From Chitinophagales bacterium (GTDB lineage: Bacteria > Bacteroidota > Bacteroidia > Chitinophagales > Chitinophagaceae), in the NCBI GenBank assembly GCA_020636575.1, contig JACJXP010000003.1:124001-188000 (forward strand): a stretch of 64,000 bases of DNA. The letters run 5' to 3'. The position numbers and the translations under genes are program-made. Under the pieces are notes generated by a model, which was given only the letters and a program-made list of their open reading frames with translations, made no database searches and was not told where the DNA came from. This document shows positions 52,495 through 61,717 of the stretch, piece after piece (position 1 is the stretch's first letter; every line of letters begins with the position of its first letter).

Positions 52495-52773
52495 TTAATC
52501 GCCTCCTGGTTCAAAACCTTGCCGGGCCTCATTTTCAGGCCAGACTCTTAACATTTCTTTAGCAGACATGACAACGATTTGCTTTCACAAATGTTTGGCA
52601 ATTTCGTGAAAAGGCCTATTTTTAATTTCCAATATCCGAAAAATGAATAAACCGAAAAACATACCCAGCCTATAGTAAACTTCTACACATTTTAACCAAA
52701 TCAGATCACAACCAATATCCATTTGAACCTGCTATTGTTTTCAATCGCAGCTAAACCTTAACTGTAGGAGTTT

Positions 52774-53355
52774 ATGAAATCATTATCAAAAAAAACAGAT
52801 CATGAGCTGATCCATCTGTTCACAGATGGGGACACTGAGGCATTAGAAACACTGGTGCTCAGGCATAAAGACAAGCTCTACACCTCCATACTTTTCCTGG
52901 TAAAGGACAAGTACCTTGCTGAAGACATTTTTCAGGATGCTTTTATCCGCATTATTGATACCATGCGGGGTGGCCGTTATACTGAAGAAGGCAAGTTTTT
53001 ACCATGGGCCATGCGGATAGCACATAATCTTTGTGTAGATCATTTCAGAAAAGTGAAAAGAACACCCACCATTCGAAACAGCGAGGAGAAAGACATTTTT
53101 GAAGTACTGAATTTTTCAGAAGATTGTGCCGAGACTATGATGATGCGCAGGCAAAGTCATGACAGGGTAAGGGATATGCTTCAGCAGCTTCCGGAAGATC
53201 AGCGTGAAGTAATCATCCTGCGTCATTTTGCAGATATGAGTTTCAAAGAAATTGCAGCAGCTACCAATTGCAGTATTAACACTGCTTTGGGTCGTATGCG
53301 TTACGGATTGATTAATTTGCGTAAGATGATGACGCAAAAACAAATTGCTCTTTAA
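52774..53355 (+). CDS. ECF-type RNA polymerase sigma factor
   Basis: 193 aa. Region 2 (about 25-95): LVLRHKDKLYTSILFLVKD, AEDIFQDAFIRIIDTM, FLPWAMRIAHNLCVDHFRK. Region 4 (about 130-185): LPEDQREVIILRHFADMSFKEIA followed by CSINTALGRMRYGLINLRK. No anti-sigma factor gene or SusCD locus is adjacent, so its signal and targets are unknown. ATG at 52774 is preceded by GTAGGAG. A 93-bp palindromic element begins 6 bp after the stop. Confidence 0.93.
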   Translation: MKSLSKKTDHELIHLFTDGDTEALETLVLRHKDKLYTSILFLVKDKYLAEDIFQDAFIRIIDTMRGGRYTEEGKFLPWAMRIAHNLCVDHFRKVKRTPTIRNSEEKDIFEVLNFSEDCAETMMMRRQSHDRVRDMLQQLPEDQREVIILRHFADMSFKEIAAATNCSINTALGRMRYGLINLRKMMTQKQIAL

Positions 53356-53360
53356 ATATT

Positions 53361-53453
53361 TGTCATTCTGTACCTCCATCCGGGAAAAAAGAATTCTGTC
53401 TCAATAGAATTTCCTTTTGCTTGCCAATACCGGAAGGCTGGTACAGGGTGACA
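53361..53453. repeat. 93-bp nested palindromic (MITE-like) element
   Basis: Terminal inverted repeats TGTCA-tt-CTGTACC (53361-53374) and GGTACAG-gg-TGACA (53440-53453) enclose TCCGG/CCGGA and AATTCT/AGAATT arms, so the whole unit can fold into one long hairpin. No coding capacity. It sits between converging genes. Confidence 0.65.
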
Positions 53454-53460
53454 CCAAATT

Positions 53461-53487
53461 AAAAAAGCCCCTTTACGGGGCTTTTTT
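53461..53487. terminator. Bidirectional terminator
   Basis: AAAAAAGCCCC-TTTA-CGGGGCTTTTTT between the converging sigma-factor and dsbD genes. Confidence 0.85.
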
Positions 53488-55438
53488 ATTGCTTTGATGA
53501 ATTTTTGAATGTTTCCAATCCACATTCCAGCCACCGGGTAAATTCTTCAGCATCCGGCGTATAGAACTTTGTTTTTGTTAGTGCTATTTCATCAGGAGAT
53601 ATAATAGCATACTGGGGTTGAGAAGTAGCTCCGAAATTTTCGATCTGGAAAGCCGACCATTTATCTCCTACCGACACAATCGATTTTTCAGTACCATTAC
53701 TTAGCTTTTCAACCGTTTGTTCTGCTAAAGGCAGATTATTTCTTTCATCTACATATAAAGAAACCACCACAAACTCATGACGCATCAAACTGTCAACCGT
53801 TTTATCCGGCCATACTTTTTCTTCCATACGGCGACAGTTCACACAAGCCCATCCGGTAAAGTCGATCAATACCGGTTTATTCTCTTTCCTTGCCTGTTCC
53901 AATGCCCCTTTGTAATCATTATGTAATGGCTCTAATATCTTCGAATTCGACTTATCTATTTTGTAAAGGCTATATGTTTTGGGTGGCGGAAAACCACTTA
54001 TTAAAGTGAGGCTACTGTTTTTAAATAAACCGGGGACAAGGTAAACTGTTATAGCAGCAAACAGAGCAATAAACCCGATCCGCACCAATGAAAATTTCTT
54101 TACAGGTGAACTGTCTTTTACCCTGATGATACCGAGCAGGTACAGCACCATCAACAACCCGATCACTACCCATAGACCGATAAAGATCTCCCTTTTCAAC
54201 AGCCCCCATTGTTTTACAAGATCGGCATTAGATAAAAATTTTATAGCAAGTGCCAGTTCGAGGAAACCAAGGATCACTTTTACATCTGTCATCCAGCCAC
54301 CGGATTTAGGTAATGAGTGCAGCCACTGCGGAAACATGGCAAATAGTGCAAAAGGCAATCCTAATGCAAGTCCAAAACCAGCAGCGCCAACTGTTAAGGG
54401 CCATGCCCCTTGTTCTGCCACACCCACCAATAATGTTCCAAGTATAGGTCCGGTACAGGAAAACGAAACAATGGCCAGCGTAGCTGCCATAAAAAAGATA
54501 CCACCCAGGTTTCCTAATCCTGATTTGGCATCCATCCTGTTAGCTAATCCAGGCGGCAACCCTATTTCAAACATGCCAAAGAAAGAGAAGGCAAAAAACA
54601 GAAAAATGGCAAAGAATATAAGATTAAGCAACACATTGGTGGAAATATTATTGAATATTTCCGGGCTAATAGCTTTCCCTGCTATATGAAATGGCAATGT
54701 GATCAGCACATATATCAGGAAAATAAAAAGGCCATAGAACACAGCATTTCTGATCCCCTTTTTCTTATCCTGTGACTTTTTGGTAAAAAAAGTCACTGTG
54801 ACAGGGATCATTGGAAATACGCAAGGTGTTAATAATGCAATGGCACCCCCTAATAAACCTAGCAAGAAAATAGTCAGCAGGCTTTTGTCTTTTGTTCCTT
54901 CATCCCCACATGTACTTACAGGATTGTTGATATCAATTGAAGCTCTTTTAATACTTGCAGCCTGAAGCCCCCCTTCTAATTCCACACTAAAAGGAAATAC
55001 AGTAGCCGGATAAAATTCATCGCCTTTCCCATAAGTATACAACAGATTTCCCTGCAGTCTCGCCGGGATAGCTCCATTTATAGTAACTACTGCCGTCCAT
55101 TCGATAGCTGATTCAAATACATTAATATTTGTGTTCTCAAAAATTGAGCTGCTGATAGTGATAGGATTTGCAGCCTCGAAACCACCCTCCTGTGAAACCG
55201 CTGAATCAGGGAAATTCAGCTCAGTTGTTTTGATATCCAGCAATACCTGGTTGGGAGCATACACCTGCCAGCCTCCGCTTATAGTTCCTGTAAATGTAAG
55301 TTCATACTTGGCTTCTGCAATCTTCTTACTGGTTACTTTCCAGTCCTGGACCGGGACGTTATTATCCTGCGCAAAAAGGCCATTTGAAACAAATGATGCA
55401 ACTGCAAAAAAGAAAATAGAGTATAATGATCGAAACAT
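53486..55438 (-). CDS. dsbD: Thiol:disulfide interchange protein DsbD
   Basis: 650 aa. Signal peptide, an N-terminal alpha-like beta-sandwich (about 25-160), eight or so transmembrane helices (about 190-475), and a C-terminal thioredoxin-like domain (about 510-640). The membrane domain has the paired cysteines LLTPCVFPMIPV and VSFSCTGPILG, and the gamma domain has the active site GWACVNCRRMEEKVW. It passes electrons from cytoplasmic thioredoxin to periplasmic partners. The alpha-like domain contains no cysteine pair at the expected place (LLYTYGKGDEFYPATVF), whereas the separate protein encoded upstream (55506-55961) has TCDDEKC there. Confidence 0.94.
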   Translation of the reverse strand: MFRSLYSIFFFAVASFVSNGLFAQDNNVPVQDWKVTSKKIAEAKYELTFTGTISGGWQVYAPNQVLLDIKTTELNFPDSAVSQEGGFEAANPITISSSIFENTNINVFESAIEWTAVVTINGAIPARLQGNLLYTYGKGDEFYPATVFPFSVELEGGLQAASIKRASIDINNPVSTCGDEGTKDKSLLTIFLLGLLGGAIALLTPCVFPMIPVTVTFFTKKSQDKKKGIRNAVFYGLFIFLIYVLITLPFHIAGKAISPEIFNNISTNVLLNLIFFAIFLFFAFSFFGMFEIGLPPGLANRMDAKSGLGNLGGIFFMAATLAIVSFSCTGPILGTLLVGVAEQGAWPLTVGAAGFGLALGLPFALFAMFPQWLHSLPKSGGWMTDVKVILGFLELALAIKFLSNADLVKQWGLLKREIFIGLWVVIGLLMVLYLLGIIRVKDSSPVKKFSLVRIGFIALFAAITVYLVPGLFKNSSLTLISGFPPPKTYSLYKIDKSNSKILEPLHNDYKGALEQARKENKPVLIDFTGWACVNCRRMEEKVWPDKTVDSLMRHEFVVVSLYVDERNNLPLAEQTVEKLSNGTEKSIVSVGDKWSAFQIENFGATSQPQYAIISPDEIALTKTKFYTPDAEEFTRWLECGLETFKNSSKQ

Positions 55439-55449
55439 AAACAGTGTTA

Positions 55450-55480
55450 AAAAAAACGAGTTCTTATATGGAACCCGTTT
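55450..55480 (-). terminator. Terminator-like hairpin between the DsbD-alpha-like gene and dsbD
   Basis: Minus strand ACGGGTTC-CATATAA-GAACTCGT followed by a run of T. It could reduce read-through from the small gene into dsbD. One stem mismatch. Confidence 0.55.
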
Positions 55481-55505
55481 AATATTTTAATGAATAACTC
55501 AATCT

Positions 55506-55961
55506 CTATTTTAAAGCTATCGTAAAGTTAACTTTTTTGGGTGGCAAACACTTTTCATCATCACATGTCTGATACTCAACATTTCCTGTAACATTTGTTT
55601 TTGCATTCGCCTTTAGCTTAACTGTCTGTACAAATTTTACAGAATTGGAGTATTGATGTGCGGTAACATCCAGCGTTTTATCCTTGTAAATCTCCATCTT
55701 ACCTACTTCCTTAACTGCTCCTTCGAAATCAAGTAAGGGATTCTTATTAAAAGCAAATTCAGTAGGAATTGCTATGGCATCATCAGGTTGTGTTTGAGAA
55801 TATAAATGCCATTTTTTCTGAATTGTGGCCGTCATATGTAATTCGTACATTTTATCGCCTACTTTTTTTGCAGAAAAGCTCCATTGAACAGGATTAACCT
55901 GGGCCTGGCCAGAAAGAAAAGAACCCATCAAAAATAATACTCCAATTATATATCTATTCAT
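55506..55961 (-). CDS. Stand-alone DsbD alpha-domain-like protein
   Basis: 151 aa from ATG 55961 (MNRYIIGVLFLMGSF signal peptide); an in-frame ATG at 55970 adds three residues. The mature part (WSFSAKKVGDKMYELHMTATI ... VEYQTCDDEKCLPPKKVNF) is a DsbD N-terminal (alpha) domain with the redox cysteine pair TCDDEKC and the following PP. It is predicted to be periplasmic and to accept electrons from a DsbD gamma-type domain and hand them on. It lies 67 bp before dsbD, whose own alpha-like domain lacks these cysteines. A terminator-like hairpin separates the two. Confidence 0.9.
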   Translation of the reverse strand: MNRYIIGVLFLMGSFLSGQAQVNPVQWSFSAKKVGDKMYELHMTATIQKKWHLYSQTQPDDAIAIPTEFAFNKNPLLDFEGAVKEVGKMEIYKDKTLDVTAHQYSNSVKFVQTVKLKANAKTNVTGNVEYQTCDDEKCLPPKKVNFTIALK

Positions 55962-56095
55962 AGCAAACATTATTTACACAAAAAAATTAAGCCTGGTTTT
56001 TTAATCCTAAAATGAACCGCAAATTTATCAAAGTCGCAAAGATAAACTGTGACTAACATTACAAATTAACATGTATAAAATGGAAGATGGGACTT

Positions 56096-56770
56096 TTAAG
56101 AAACCAGTTGCTCAACCATTAACAAATTTTTGATAATTTCTCTGCCATCAGTATTCCCCAAAACTGATGAACAGGCTCTTTCCGGGTGTGGCATCATACC
56201 AAAAACATTTCTATTGGCATTACATATCCCGGCAATATTCCTGGTGGAGCCATTTGGATTTGCATCAGCATTAATATCCCCTTTTTCATCGCAGTAATAA
56301 TAAATCACTTGCCTGTTTGCTTCCAACTGGTCCAGTATTTGTTTATCAGCATAATATCTGCCTTCTCCATGCGCAACAGGGATCTTATACGCTTTTTCTT
56401 CACCAGTTGTAATGAAGACATTCTTACAAACAAACTGCTGGTTTGCATTACGTAATAATACCCCCGGCAGCAAATGTGATTCACAAAGGATCTGGAATCC
56501 GTTACAAACACCAAAAACTTTACCCCCGGCATTGGCAAATTCTATTACACTTTGCATCATTGGGCTAAAGCGGGCAATGGCACCACAGCGCAGATAGTCT
56601 CCATAAGAAAAACCTCCTGGTAATATGATACAATCTTCTGTAGTGAACATGCTCAAGTCTCTATTCTTATGCCACAGCATTATTACTTCCTGGCCAAGAT
56701 CACTGGAAAGAGCATCTTGCATGTCCCTATCGCAATTAGATCCGGGAAAAACTACAACTCCAAATTTCAT
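56096..56770 (-). CDS. purQ: Phosphoribosylformylglycinamidine synthase subunit I (glutaminase)
   Basis: 224 aa, the length of stand-alone PurQ. It is a class-I glutamine amidotransferase with nucleophile Cys89 in GVCNGFQIL and the His195/Glu197 pair in MMPHPERA. The N-terminus VVFPGSNCDRDM is the PurQ signature, and GGFSYGDYLRCGA builds the oxyanion region. It supplies ammonia to PurL for FGAM formation in purine synthesis, so PurL and PurS must be encoded elsewhere. A TATCTTTG box (56797-56804) lies upstream. Confidence 0.97.
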   Translation of the reverse strand: MKFGVVVFPGSNCDRDMQDALSSDLGQEVIMLWHKNRDLSMFTTEDCIILPGGFSYGDYLRCGAIARFSPMMQSVIEFANAGGKVFGVCNGFQILCESHLLPGVLLRNANQQFVCKNVFITTGEEKAYKIPVAHGEGRYYADKQILDQLEANRQVIYYYCDEKGDINADANPNGSTRNIAGICNANRNVFGMMPHPERACSSVLGNTDGREIIKNLLMVEQLVS

Positions 56771-56796
56771 AGAAAATCATAACTGGTGAGAAAGCA

Positions 56797-56804
56797 CAAA
56801 GATA
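56797..56804 (-). promoter_or_regulatory. -7 box before purQ
   Basis: Minus strand TATCTTTG, an exact TAnnTTTG, 27 bp before the purQ ATG. The -33 position reads TTAT, a weak match. Confidence 0.4.
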
Positions 56805-56830
56805 CTATTTACACAGGATATGGAATAAGT

Positions 56831-57820
56831 TTACCAGCCCGGACCCGCATATTGATATGCGATTATAAATAACACAGTAACCCAAAACAATAATGTAGAG
56901 AACCAGCGCATACTTGTGTATAAATAAGCAGATGCATGAAATGCTGCAAACGGAATAGCAGCCATTACCCAGTTCTCAAATGAATCACTGTTATTTACAA
57001 ATGGTATAAAAACAGCGCCCAACAAATAAAGCAGGATCAGGCTCCACCCCTTTCTAACCTGTATCAGCATTCGTCGTAAATTATCTTGTGTATGATAACC
57101 CCCGCTCAGGAAGGGAATTATTATCAAAAAAACACTGCCTGCAAGCCAGGCAGACTGTTCTACAACAGGAAACCCTATAACAAACTCAGGCAGTAGGTTT
57201 GCCCAGCTCCATTGATCAGTAATAAACAGGTAAACTCCGTAAAAGTAAAAGGGCGTCAGCAGCCCCACTATACAGATCACCCATTCATTTATCCTGAATG
57301 GACGCATTACCAGCATAGCCATTAATATCCAAAAAATAAATGTGACTGAAGGGAAAAAGATAAATGCGGCAAAACCCATAGCTAACCCTATGTTATAAAT
57401 GGTTCCTTTTGCATTCTCCTGGTGATGTATTTTAAATAATCCTGAAAGAATAAATACCAGGATCGTGTTAATGATCAGCGGGGCTGACAGGTAATTCCAT
57501 TCAGGAAAAAGAGAAGTGATAAGCATGTATGCCATCCCCGGAAAATAGGTGGCTTTGCTTGTCATCCGCTGTTCATTAATGAACCGGGTTAACATGATAG
57601 CTTGCAAAAACAAAAAACCAAATGCAATTATGGGATAGGTCATCTGACCAGTAGCACCATTATTATTAAGCAATCCCAGGAACCAATTGAATAATGACCC
57701 ATTTTCCGGCTTGATTACCGGCACATGAGGATCAGTAAACATGGGTAGTTTAAGCAATATCCCAAATACAAGTAGTACAAGAATATTCCCCGGGGTTTTC
57801 TGTTTGAAAATGGCGATCAC
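56831..57820 (-). CDS. DUF6427-like polytopic membrane protein
   Basis: 329 aa, almost entirely hydrophobic helices (about 9-11). The N-terminus IAIFKQKTPGNILVLLVFG and the later NNNGATGQMTYPIIAFGF fit the Bacteroidota DUF6427 family. Function unknown; similar proteins are sometimes mislabelled as beta-carotene monooxygenase. It follows the hypothetical gene 57836-59368 by 15 nt, so the two are probably one operon. Whether it belongs to a polymer-export or lipid pathway cannot be told here. Confidence 0.82.
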   Translation of the reverse strand: MIAIFKQKTPGNILVLLVFGILLKLPMFTDPHVPVIKPENGSLFNWFLGLLNNNGATGQMTYPIIAFGFLFLQAIMLTRFINEQRMTSKATYFPGMAYMLITSLFPEWNYLSAPLIINTILVFILSGLFKIHHQENAKGTIYNIGLAMGFAAFIFFPSVTFIFWILMAMLVMRPFRINEWVICIVGLLTPFYFYGVYLFITDQWSWANLLPEFVIGFPVVEQSAWLAGSVFLIIIPFLSGGYHTQDNLRRMLIQVRKGWSLILLYLLGAVFIPFVNNSDSFENWVMAAIPFAAFHASAYLYTSMRWFSTLLFWVTVLFIIAYQYAGPGW

Positions 57821-57835
57821 TATAGAGGTCTCACA

Positions 57836-59368
57836 TTAGTTATACTCAATTTTAGCAAAACAAATTGAATTTCTGTATACACAGGGTATAATGATTTGTT
57901 TTGAGCTAACCTGTTTACCGTATTTTGTCATAAACTCATGCCCCCGATCGAGGTTTTTAAGAGTAGGATTCCGGGAAAGTGTACCATCAGGAGTTATCGT
58001 AAAATCTGTTAAAAGGTTATTCCTTCTTTCAGGTTGATTGAAAAGAAAATGAATTTCACTGCCGGTATTCATTAACTGGTAAGAGATAAGGTCGTCATTT
58101 TCATCATTAAACTGTGCTTTACCTATCACATTATTCCACTCAGGTTGCCCTTTGCTGTCAAATGAGAATACTACAATATTATCTGCATGGTAGCGGGCAC
58201 CCCTGTTATTGTTGCCATAAAACCTTGAGTTCATCCATAACCGGTTGTAATAAGGAGAGTAATAATAACTATTCCATCCCTGGTTCATAAACGGTGAACC
58301 ATACAGATAATCCCACCTGTTCCAGCTATTATACCGGGAAGTTGTATAGTATGCCTCGCTGGCAATAAGAAAACCACCATCCCTCCTGGTAATAATGTCC
58401 TGAATAAAAAAGTTATTGAATGCTGTTTTAACACCCGACTCTCCGCGGGCCTCTCTGCGCAGTTCGTCTGAAAAAATATTAATATTCTCTAAGATCGGCT
58501 TAGAACTGTTCAGGTCCCAAACATAAAAATATAGCCCATCCACATTACCCCTTCGCTCATTGTAATAATAGGAAGTCAGAAAGATCCGGCTATTGCTATT
58601 GTCGACCTTAATATGGATCTCGTCGAGCCATGTTTTTTCAAGATTAAGTGCCCTGTACAAAAGGGTATCCGCCTGTGCATATTTAATGATGAATGACGCA
58701 TCACTGATATTGTCATTCCCTTTACGTACAAAACGGGTAAAAACAAGGTTGCCATTATTATCCAGTTGAAATTCTCCCAGGTAATCGTTCCTTTCTTCCA
58801 TGGGGATATTAATGACACTTTTCTTTTTCAATGAAAGATCATTATCAAACAGCAAGGTTGTCATCACATATAATTTCTTGTTCTTGCTGTTAATTTTGAA
58901 TACGGCGATCTGAGATTTATTTTCACTTGTTATTACTGTATATATCCGGTTATCTGCTGCAAAACTGAGATGAGTAGTATCCAGTTGCATCACATCACCC
59001 ACTAACTTCCCATTCCCATCAATTTTTGAAGCCATGCAATAAATAACATTTTTCCGTTGATACTGGTAGATCATATAAGCAAAATCACCATAAGGGAAAA
59101 AATCTGCATTGATCATCCTGTCATTATCCGGCACATAATCCTGCTCTTCCCTGGAAACTACGTTCATATCGTTGTCCAACACAGTGATCCAATTCTTATT
59201 ACGGATATTCTTGTATACCAGAAAATTGCCGTTTATTTTTCCCACAATTTCAAAATTCAGCCGCCTGGAATCATCCCTTTCGGGCTCAGAATAAACGATC
59301 TTCTGGGCTTCGCAAAAAACAAAAGCCAGCATCATTGTCAGTACTAAAAATAATTTTCGGCTAAACAT
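57836..59368 (-). CDS. Secreted hypothetical protein, beta-propeller-like
   Basis: 510 aa. Signal peptide to about residue 21 (MLAFVFCEAQ). No family recognised. The body is rich in short beta-strands with a repeated pattern (KINGNFLVYKNI, DGNGKLVGDVMQL, LDNNGNLVFTRFV, FDSKGQPEWNNV) that suggests a propeller. A Tyr/Asn/Arg/Trp-rich insertion lies at about 345-395 (SRYNSWNRWDYLYG, SYYYSPYYNRLW). The end is CFAKIEYN, so no T9SS sorting domain. Likely periplasmic or outer-membrane associated. It overlaps no neighbour and shares the transcript with the DUF6427-like gene. Confidence 0.8.
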   Translation of the reverse strand: MFSRKLFLVLTMMLAFVFCEAQKIVYSEPERDDSRRLNFEIVGKINGNFLVYKNIRNKNWITVLDNDMNVVSREEQDYVPDNDRMINADFFPYGDFAYMIYQYQRKNVIYCMASKIDGNGKLVGDVMQLDTTHLSFAADNRIYTVITSENKSQIAVFKINSKNKKLYVMTTLLFDNDLSLKKKSVINIPMEERNDYLGEFQLDNNGNLVFTRFVRKGNDNISDASFIIKYAQADTLLYRALNLEKTWLDEIHIKVDNSNSRIFLTSYYYNERRGNVDGLYFYVWDLNSSKPILENINIFSDELRREARGESGVKTAFNNFFIQDIITRRDGGFLIASEAYYTTSRYNSWNRWDYLYGSPFMNQGWNSYYYSPYYNRLWMNSRFYGNNNRGARYHADNIVVFSFDSKGQPEWNNVIGKAQFNDENDDLISYQLMNTGSEIHFLFNQPERRNNLLTDFTITPDGTLSRNPTLKNLDRGHEFMTKYGKQVSSKQIIIPCVYRNSICFAKIEYN

Positions 59369-59681
59369 ATTGCATTCGTTATTTTCTGAATAAAGTTACT
59401 GGTTGAATTGCATATAGAATGCCAATTTTCCCTCAGCACAAGTCTATATTGCGATTCCTTGCACAATTAACGACGGAAAAAAATGCTTTAATGCTGCACC
59501 TGCCCAAAAAATAACCCATGTTAGTTTGTTTTAAATTTTCAAATTCATTGGTGGTATTTAAAAATTGCTTATACCTTTGTATGCTAGTAGTAACCCGATA
59601 AAATTAAATCTGCACCTGTTCTTGTCCTCCGGTTATGAACTGTTTGGGCATACCAGAAGATCAATTATAACGACATAGAAA
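59369..59681. other. Divergent intergenic region holding the kup promoter
   Basis: 313 bp between the hypothetical gene and kup. Apart from the kup promoter boxes (59548-59579) I see no gene. Confidence 0.5.
59548..59579 (+). promoter_or_regulatory. kup promoter
   Basis: TTGG (59548-59551), a 20-bp spacer, and TACCTTTG (59572-59579), matching the Bacteroidota -33/-7 arrangement. The leader to the GTG start at 59682 would be about 97 nt. Confidence 0.6.
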
Positions 59682-61655
59682 GTGAAAGTTTCGACTAGTA
59701 AAGTCACAGCCGCAGGATTACTTATCGCCTTAGGAATCATTTACGGAGACATTGGCACATCCCCGCTTTATGTTTTTAATGCTATTATAAGTGGTCGTGA
59801 AGTATCTGAAGAACTGATCCTGGGAACCCTCTCCTGTATTATCTGGACCCTCACCCTTCAAACAACAATAAAGTATGTTATCCTGGTACTTCGGGCCGAT
59901 AACCGTGGTGAAGGTGGAACCTTTGCTTTGTATGCCCTTGTAAGAAGAAGAAAAAAATGGCTGGTTATCCCAGCCATGATAGGAGGCGCTTCCTTACTGG
60001 CCGATGGGATCATCACCCCACCGATCTCGATTACCTCCGCTATCGAAGGTTTGGGTGAACTGCCCTCACTTCATTATATGGAAACAAACACGGTGGTACT
60101 GATCGTCCTGATCATTCTTGGCCTGTTTTTCTTCATGCAACAATTTGGCACCGCCTCTATCGGAAAAATGTTTGGGCCGGTAATGCTTGTATGGTTTACA
60201 ATGCTCGCAGTTCTTGGGGTTATTCATGTTTTTGATGACCTGGCCATTTTCAGGGCACTCAACCCCTATTATGCTATACATTTCCTGGGTAATTACCCGG
60301 AAGGTTTTTGGCTGCTGGGTGCCGTATTCCTTTGTACTACCGGGGCCGAGGCTTTATATAGTGATCTTGGGCATTGTGGCCGTAGCAATATCAGAAACTC
60401 ATGGATATATGTGAAAACATGCCTCCTGCTAAATTACTTTGGCCAGGGAGCCTATTTATTATCACATCGAGGTGGGCTTGTGATAAGTAATGAAGTAAAA
60501 GAGAGTTTAGGTATCAACGCATTTTTCGACCTGATGCCCCAGTGGTTCATTATACCTGGAGTAATCATCGCCACCACTGCCGCTATTATTGCAAGCCAGG
60601 CGATGGTATCGGGTGCATTTACGCTGATCAGTGAAGCCATGCGGCTGAACTTATGGCCAAAAGTGAAAATCCGCTACCCGTCGGAAGAAAAAGGACAACT
60701 ATACATACCTGCCATAAACCTGTTGATGTTTGTAGGATGTGCCGGCATTGTGCTTTACTTCAGAAAGTCTTCAAATATGGAAGCCGCCTATGGCCTGGCG
60801 ATAATTGTCACCATGCTTATGACAACCATGCTCTTTGCAAACTACCTTGTACTGCATAGGGTAAAATCTATATGGATCTATGTTTTCCTGGGAGCTTATT
60901 TATGTATTGAAACCGGATACCTGGTGGCATTGATGATCAAGTTTACCCATGGTGGTTATATAACGCTTATTATCGGTCTGCTCATGTTCATGGTAATGTA
61001 CATTTGGTACAGGGCCCGAAAGATCAAGAATCGTTATGTGGAATTTGTACGTATGGAACACTATGTTCCCAAGATCCAGGAACTTAGTAACGATAAATCA
61101 GTTCCTAAATATGCCACACACCTGGTATATATGACCAGTGCCAACAACCCCAAAGAGATTGAACATAAGATCATTTATTCCATTCTCAACAAAAAACCAA
61201 AAAGGGCTGATATATATTGGTTTGTGCATGTAGATACCATGGACGACCCTTACACCTGTGAATACAAGGTTGAACATATAATCCCTAATGATATTATCAG
61301 GGTTGACTTCAGACTTGGGTTTAGAATGGAGCCACGTATCAACCTGATGTTCCGCAAAGTCGTTGAAGATCTTGTAGCGAATAAAGAAGTGAATATTATC
61401 AGCCGTTACGAAAGCCTTGCTGATGCAAATACAGTTGGAGACTTCCAGTTCATGGTAATGGAAAAATACCTTAGCCAGGATAATGAACTGCCTTTCATTG
61501 AAAGAGTAATTATGAAGTTCCATTTCTGGCTCAAAGACCATAGTCTTTCAGAAGAGAAAGGATTTGGCCTTGACCTTGCCAACGTAACTGTAGAAAAATT
61601 CCCATTAATTGTAGCGCCGGTAACCAATCTGAAACTCAAACGGGTGGAAGAATAG
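59682..61655 (+). CDS. kup: KUP-family low-affinity potassium transporter
   Basis: 657 aa with GTG start at 59682. Motifs of the KUP/HAK/KT family: GIIYGDIGTSPLYVF near the start, RADNRGEGGTFALYAL, LADGIITPPISITSAIEG, TTGAEALYSDLGHCG and ASQAMVSGAFTLISEA. About twelve transmembrane helices occupy residues 10-440; the C-terminal 200 residues form the cytoplasmic domain. It takes up K+ with H+ symport. The alpha/beta hydrolase gene follows after 62 nt. Confidence 0.97.
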   Translation: MKVSTSKVTAAGLLIALGIIYGDIGTSPLYVFNAIISGREVSEELILGTLSCIIWTLTLQTTIKYVILVLRADNRGEGGTFALYALVRRRKKWLVIPAMIGGASLLADGIITPPISITSAIEGLGELPSLHYMETNTVVLIVLIILGLFFFMQQFGTASIGKMFGPVMLVWFTMLAVLGVIHVFDDLAIFRALNPYYAIHFLGNYPEGFWLLGAVFLCTTGAEALYSDLGHCGRSNIRNSWIYVKTCLLLNYFGQGAYLLSHRGGLVISNEVKESLGINAFFDLMPQWFIIPGVIIATTAAIIASQAMVSGAFTLISEAMRLNLWPKVKIRYPSEEKGQLYIPAINLLMFVGCAGIVLYFRKSSNMEAAYGLAIIVTMLMTTMLFANYLVLHRVKSIWIYVFLGAYLCIETGYLVALMIKFTHGGYITLIIGLLMFMVMYIWYRARKIKNRYVEFVRMEHYVPKIQELSNDKSVPKYATHLVYMTSANNPKEIEHKIIYSILNKKPKRADIYWFVHVDTMDDPYTCEYKVEHIIPNDIIRVDFRLGFRMEPRINLMFRKVVEDLVANKEVNIISRYESLADANTVGDFQFMVMEKYLSQDNELPFIERVIMKFHFWLKDHSLSEEKGFGLDLANVTVEKFPLIVAPVTNLKLKRVEE

Positions 61656-61717
61656 TTCAGGTGAGATTATTTTATCTTTTATCTCATCATAGCTTAACTT
61701 TCATTTAAAATTCAGGA

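Noticed and set aside
54126..54689. 187-codon plus-strand frame opposite dsbD
   Set aside because: Lies wholly within the well-supported membrane domain of dsbD, with no independent signal.
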